DNA from: Elusimicrobiota bacterium
GTDB taxonomy: Bacteria; Elusimicrobiota; Elusimicrobia; 2-02-FULL-39-32
Direction of reading: 5' to 3'
Length of the DNA: 7,586 nt
Assembly (NCBI GenBank): GCA_023249835.1
Contig: JAHFBY010000070.1
Location: forward strand, 1-7,586
Positions 6,303-7,586 of this stretch are shown here, one piece after another. Numbering within the stretch: the first letter of the stretch is position 1; every line of letters starts with the position of its first letter. The notes under the pieces are model-generated. The model searched no databases and was not told the origin of the DNA. It saw only the letters and a list, made by a program, of their open reading frames with translations. A program made the position numbers and the translations under genes.

Positions 6303-6997
6303 AGTTTTTCCTCCGCGGCATAGAATAATTCTGCCTCTTTTAAATCTTCCGGGCGGTCAATGTCCAAGACGTTTTCCATGAGCACGCCATAGACCTCTCC
6401 GCTTTGCTGGCTCAGCCAAGCCAAATAATGGCGCAAAGCGCTGAACGTTTGTTCTGGTTTTTGCGCAAAAAGCGCACCGGGCACAGAGTAGTAGCCAGAC
6501 GTTACATAATTGCCTGTTGGTCCACCTAAACTTAAGATCCGCCGGCTAAGGGGGTCCCACTGCGCCCAAAGCGGTTTTTCATCCGGCACAGGGCGGGTCA
6601 GTCCCAGTACCACCGCATTTTTATTCGCCACCTCCGGATCCAGCATTTTACGCAGCTCCTCTGGAGAACAAAGGGCGTCCACGGTTGAGATAAGGTGTTG
6701 ACCCGGTCCCAACCGTTCTCCTACTCGCTCGAAGCTTTCCGCGGAAGAGGGAGTGGTTTTTAAAATAATATCCAGATCTAAATTTGGGAAACTGCTGCGC
6801 GCCCAATCCGCGCAATCCTGTTCTTGTTCATTAAAAATGATCACTGCTCGGCGCACACCGCAAAGTTCTAAATTCCGCAATAAATGACCGATCAAAGGCC
6901 ATCCCGCGACTCGCACCATGGGCTTGTGCAATGAAATGCCTCCGTCTCTCAACCTTTGCCCCTGACCGGCGCTGATAATGCCCGCGGATTGGATCAT
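6290..6997 (-). CDS. Nucleotidyltransferase (NTP_transferase fold), candidate CTP:inositol-1-phosphate cytidylyltransferase
   Basis: This 235-residue soluble protein opens with the nucleotidyltransferase loop SAGQGQRL (9-16), followed by KP (25-26) and VAGWPLIGHLL, the typical first segment of sugar-phosphate nucleotidyltransferases. D107 in ISTVDAL is the expected metal-binding aspartate, and VLDIDRPEDL (210-219) is the usual C-terminal metal site. Such enzymes activate a phosphorylated sugar or alcohol as an NDP derivative. The base and sugar cannot be read directly. The CDP-alcohol phosphotransferase in the same series, whose own fused copy of this fold lacks the loop, and the inositol-phosphate synthase make CTP plus inositol-1-phosphate the best guess. 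A sugar-1-phosphate role is the alternative. The start is ATG, three bases after the dehydrogenase stop with only a weak GGTGG upstream. Its 3' end overlaps the ATP-grasp gene by 13 bases. Confidence 0.8.
   Translation of the reverse strand: MIQSAGIISAGQGQRLRDGGISLHKPMVRVAGWPLIGHLLRNLELCGVRRAVIIFNEQEQDCADWARSSFPNLDLDIILKTTPSSAESFERVGERLGPGQHLISTVDALCSPEELRKMLDPEVANKNAVVLGLTRPVPDEKPLWAQWDPLSRRILSLGGPTGNYVTSGYYSVPGALFAQKPEQTFSALRHYLAWLSQQSGEVYGVLMENVLDIDRPEDLKEAELFYAAEEKLCKY
6310..6314 (-). promoter_or_regulatory. Strong ribosome binding site of the ATP-grasp gene
   Basis: GGAGG lies seven bases before the ATG at 6302, inside the 3' end of the nucleotidyltransferase gene. It is the best Shine-Dalgarno site in the window, fixes the ATP-grasp start and shows that the 13-base gene overlap is real. 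By contrast the last three genes of the series have none. Confidence 0.75.
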
Positions 6998-7000
6998 TGC

Positions 7001-7586
7001 TTAAGCCACCAGGTTGATTGGTTTTCCCGCAAGGAAGGATTGAATGTTTTGCAAGGTGGTGTCCAAAATCCTTTGCAGCGCTTCCTGGCTATAAAACGCG
7101 ATATGCGGCGTAATGACTACGTTTTCTCGATGCAACAAGATATGATTTTTGAGCAGCGTCTCCAGTTTTTCTTGCGGATAGTGTCGGGAAAGGATTTGCT
7201 TTTCTTCTTTAATCAGCTCTTCGCCTTCCAAGGCGTCTAACCCCGCCCCTGCTAAAATGCCTTGGTCCAGCGCGTCCACCAAAGCGTGCGTGTCCACGAG
7301 GCCGCCGCGCGCCGTGTTGATCAACAGGGCGCCGCGCTTAAATTTTTGCAAGTTAGTGCGGTTGATCAAGTGGTGCGTGCTGGGGTTATAAGGGGAATGC
7401 AGGGAAACGATATCCGAATTGGCCAGGAGATCGTCAAGTTCAACGTAACGGAAACCCAACACTTCTTCTAAAAATCGGTTCTTATGCACGTCATAGGCCA
7501 AAACTTTCATTCCAAAGCCGGTGGCCATGCGGATCACGTGCAAGCCAATGTTGCCCGCGCCCACGATTCCCAACGTTTTATCTTTT
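7001..7586 (-). CDS. D-isomer-specific 2-hydroxyacid dehydrogenase (C-terminal part; 5' end outside window)
   Basis: The frame stays open to the right edge (K-D-K-T-L-G before the nucleotide motif), so the TTG at 7573 is not the start. About 195 residues are visible, covering the NAD-binding domain and the C-terminal return to the catalytic domain. GIVGAGNIG is the NAD loop, and the aspartate in LAYDVHKN suits NAD rather than NADP. NTARGG holds the substrate-binding arginine. The acidic active-site member is in GLDALEGEE, and ITPHIAFYS carries the catalytic histidine. The family interconverts 2-keto and D-2-hydroxy acids. The LEGEE insert with the following KEEKQ segment resembles D-lactate-dehydrogenase-like members more than serine-pathway SerA, which often carries an extra ACT domain absent here. 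It is the most upstream gene seen of the series, three bases before the nucleotidyltransferase. It may supply a hydroxyacid for the ATP-grasp enzyme, or simply precede the cluster. Confidence 0.88.
   Translation of the reverse strand, partial: KDKTLGIVGAGNIGLHVIRMATGFGMKVLAYDVHKNRFLEEVLGFRYVELDDLLANSDIVSLHSPYNPSTHHLINRTNLQKFKRGALLINTARGGLVDTHALVDALDQGILAGAGLDALEGEELIKEEKQILSRHYPQEKLETLLKNHILLHRENVVITPHIAFYSQEALQRILDTTLQNIQSFLAGKPINLVA

Noticed and set aside
1903..6997. A phosphonate lipid (aminoethylphosphonate-type) cluster
   Set aside because: A nucleotidyltransferase, aminotransferase and CDP-alcohol enzyme also occur together in such clusters, but there is no PEP mutase or phosphonopyruvate decarboxylase here, and inositol-phosphate synthase is present instead.

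Overview
This window holds eight protein genes and almost no non-coding DNA. It looks bacterial: there are recognisable Shine-Dalgarno sites, tight gene spacing, bacterial-type enzyme families and a short GC-rich palindrome of the kind scattered through many environmental bacterial genomes. Base composition looks near-balanced by eye. No gene pins down the lineage. An uncultured Gram-negative candidate phylum (Omnitrophota or a planctomycete relative) is only a guess.

Layout. At the left edge, the 3' part of an unrecognised helical, highly charged protein runs on the + strand and ends at 479. Its stop codon overlaps the stop of the next gene. Everything else, from 476 to the right edge, lies on the - strand and reads right to left as one closely packed series of seven genes: a D-2-hydroxyacid dehydrogenase (5' end cut by the window edge), a sugar-phosphate-type nucleotidyltransferase, an ATP-grasp enzyme, a class-III PLP aminotransferase, a Gfo/Idh/MocA oxidoreductase, a CDP-alcohol phosphatidyltransferase with a decayed nucleotidyltransferase domain at its N-terminus, and myo-inositol-1-phosphate synthase. 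Gaps are 30 nt or less (one is a 13-nt overlap), except for 50 nt before the last gene, where there is a possible promoter.

How the genes may work together. The firmest calls are the inositol-1-phosphate synthase and the membrane CDP-alcohol phosphotransferase. With the nucleotidyltransferase they suggest a route glucose-6-phosphate -> inositol-1-phosphate -> CDP-inositol -> inositol phospholipid (or a di-inositol-phosphate solute). This resembles the CDP-inositol route known from Rhodothermus and, for the soluble product, from hyperthermophiles. Here, however, the cytidylyltransferase appears to have moved to a separate gene, while the fused copy has lost its nucleotide loop. The oxidoreductase and aminotransferase sit back to back between the two halves of that route. 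Together they could turn one hydroxyl of an inositol (or another polyol) into an amine, and the ATP-grasp enzyme could then acylate or otherwise modify the product, perhaps with a hydroxyacid from the dehydrogenase. The inference is a possible undescribed amino-cyclitol (or modified inositol) lipid headgroup pathway. Its individual families are known, but the substrates of the four modifying enzymes cannot be read from the sequence.

A further feature of note is a 36-nt near-perfect palindrome that lies in frame over the 3' end of the ATP-grasp gene and encodes most of its final residues.
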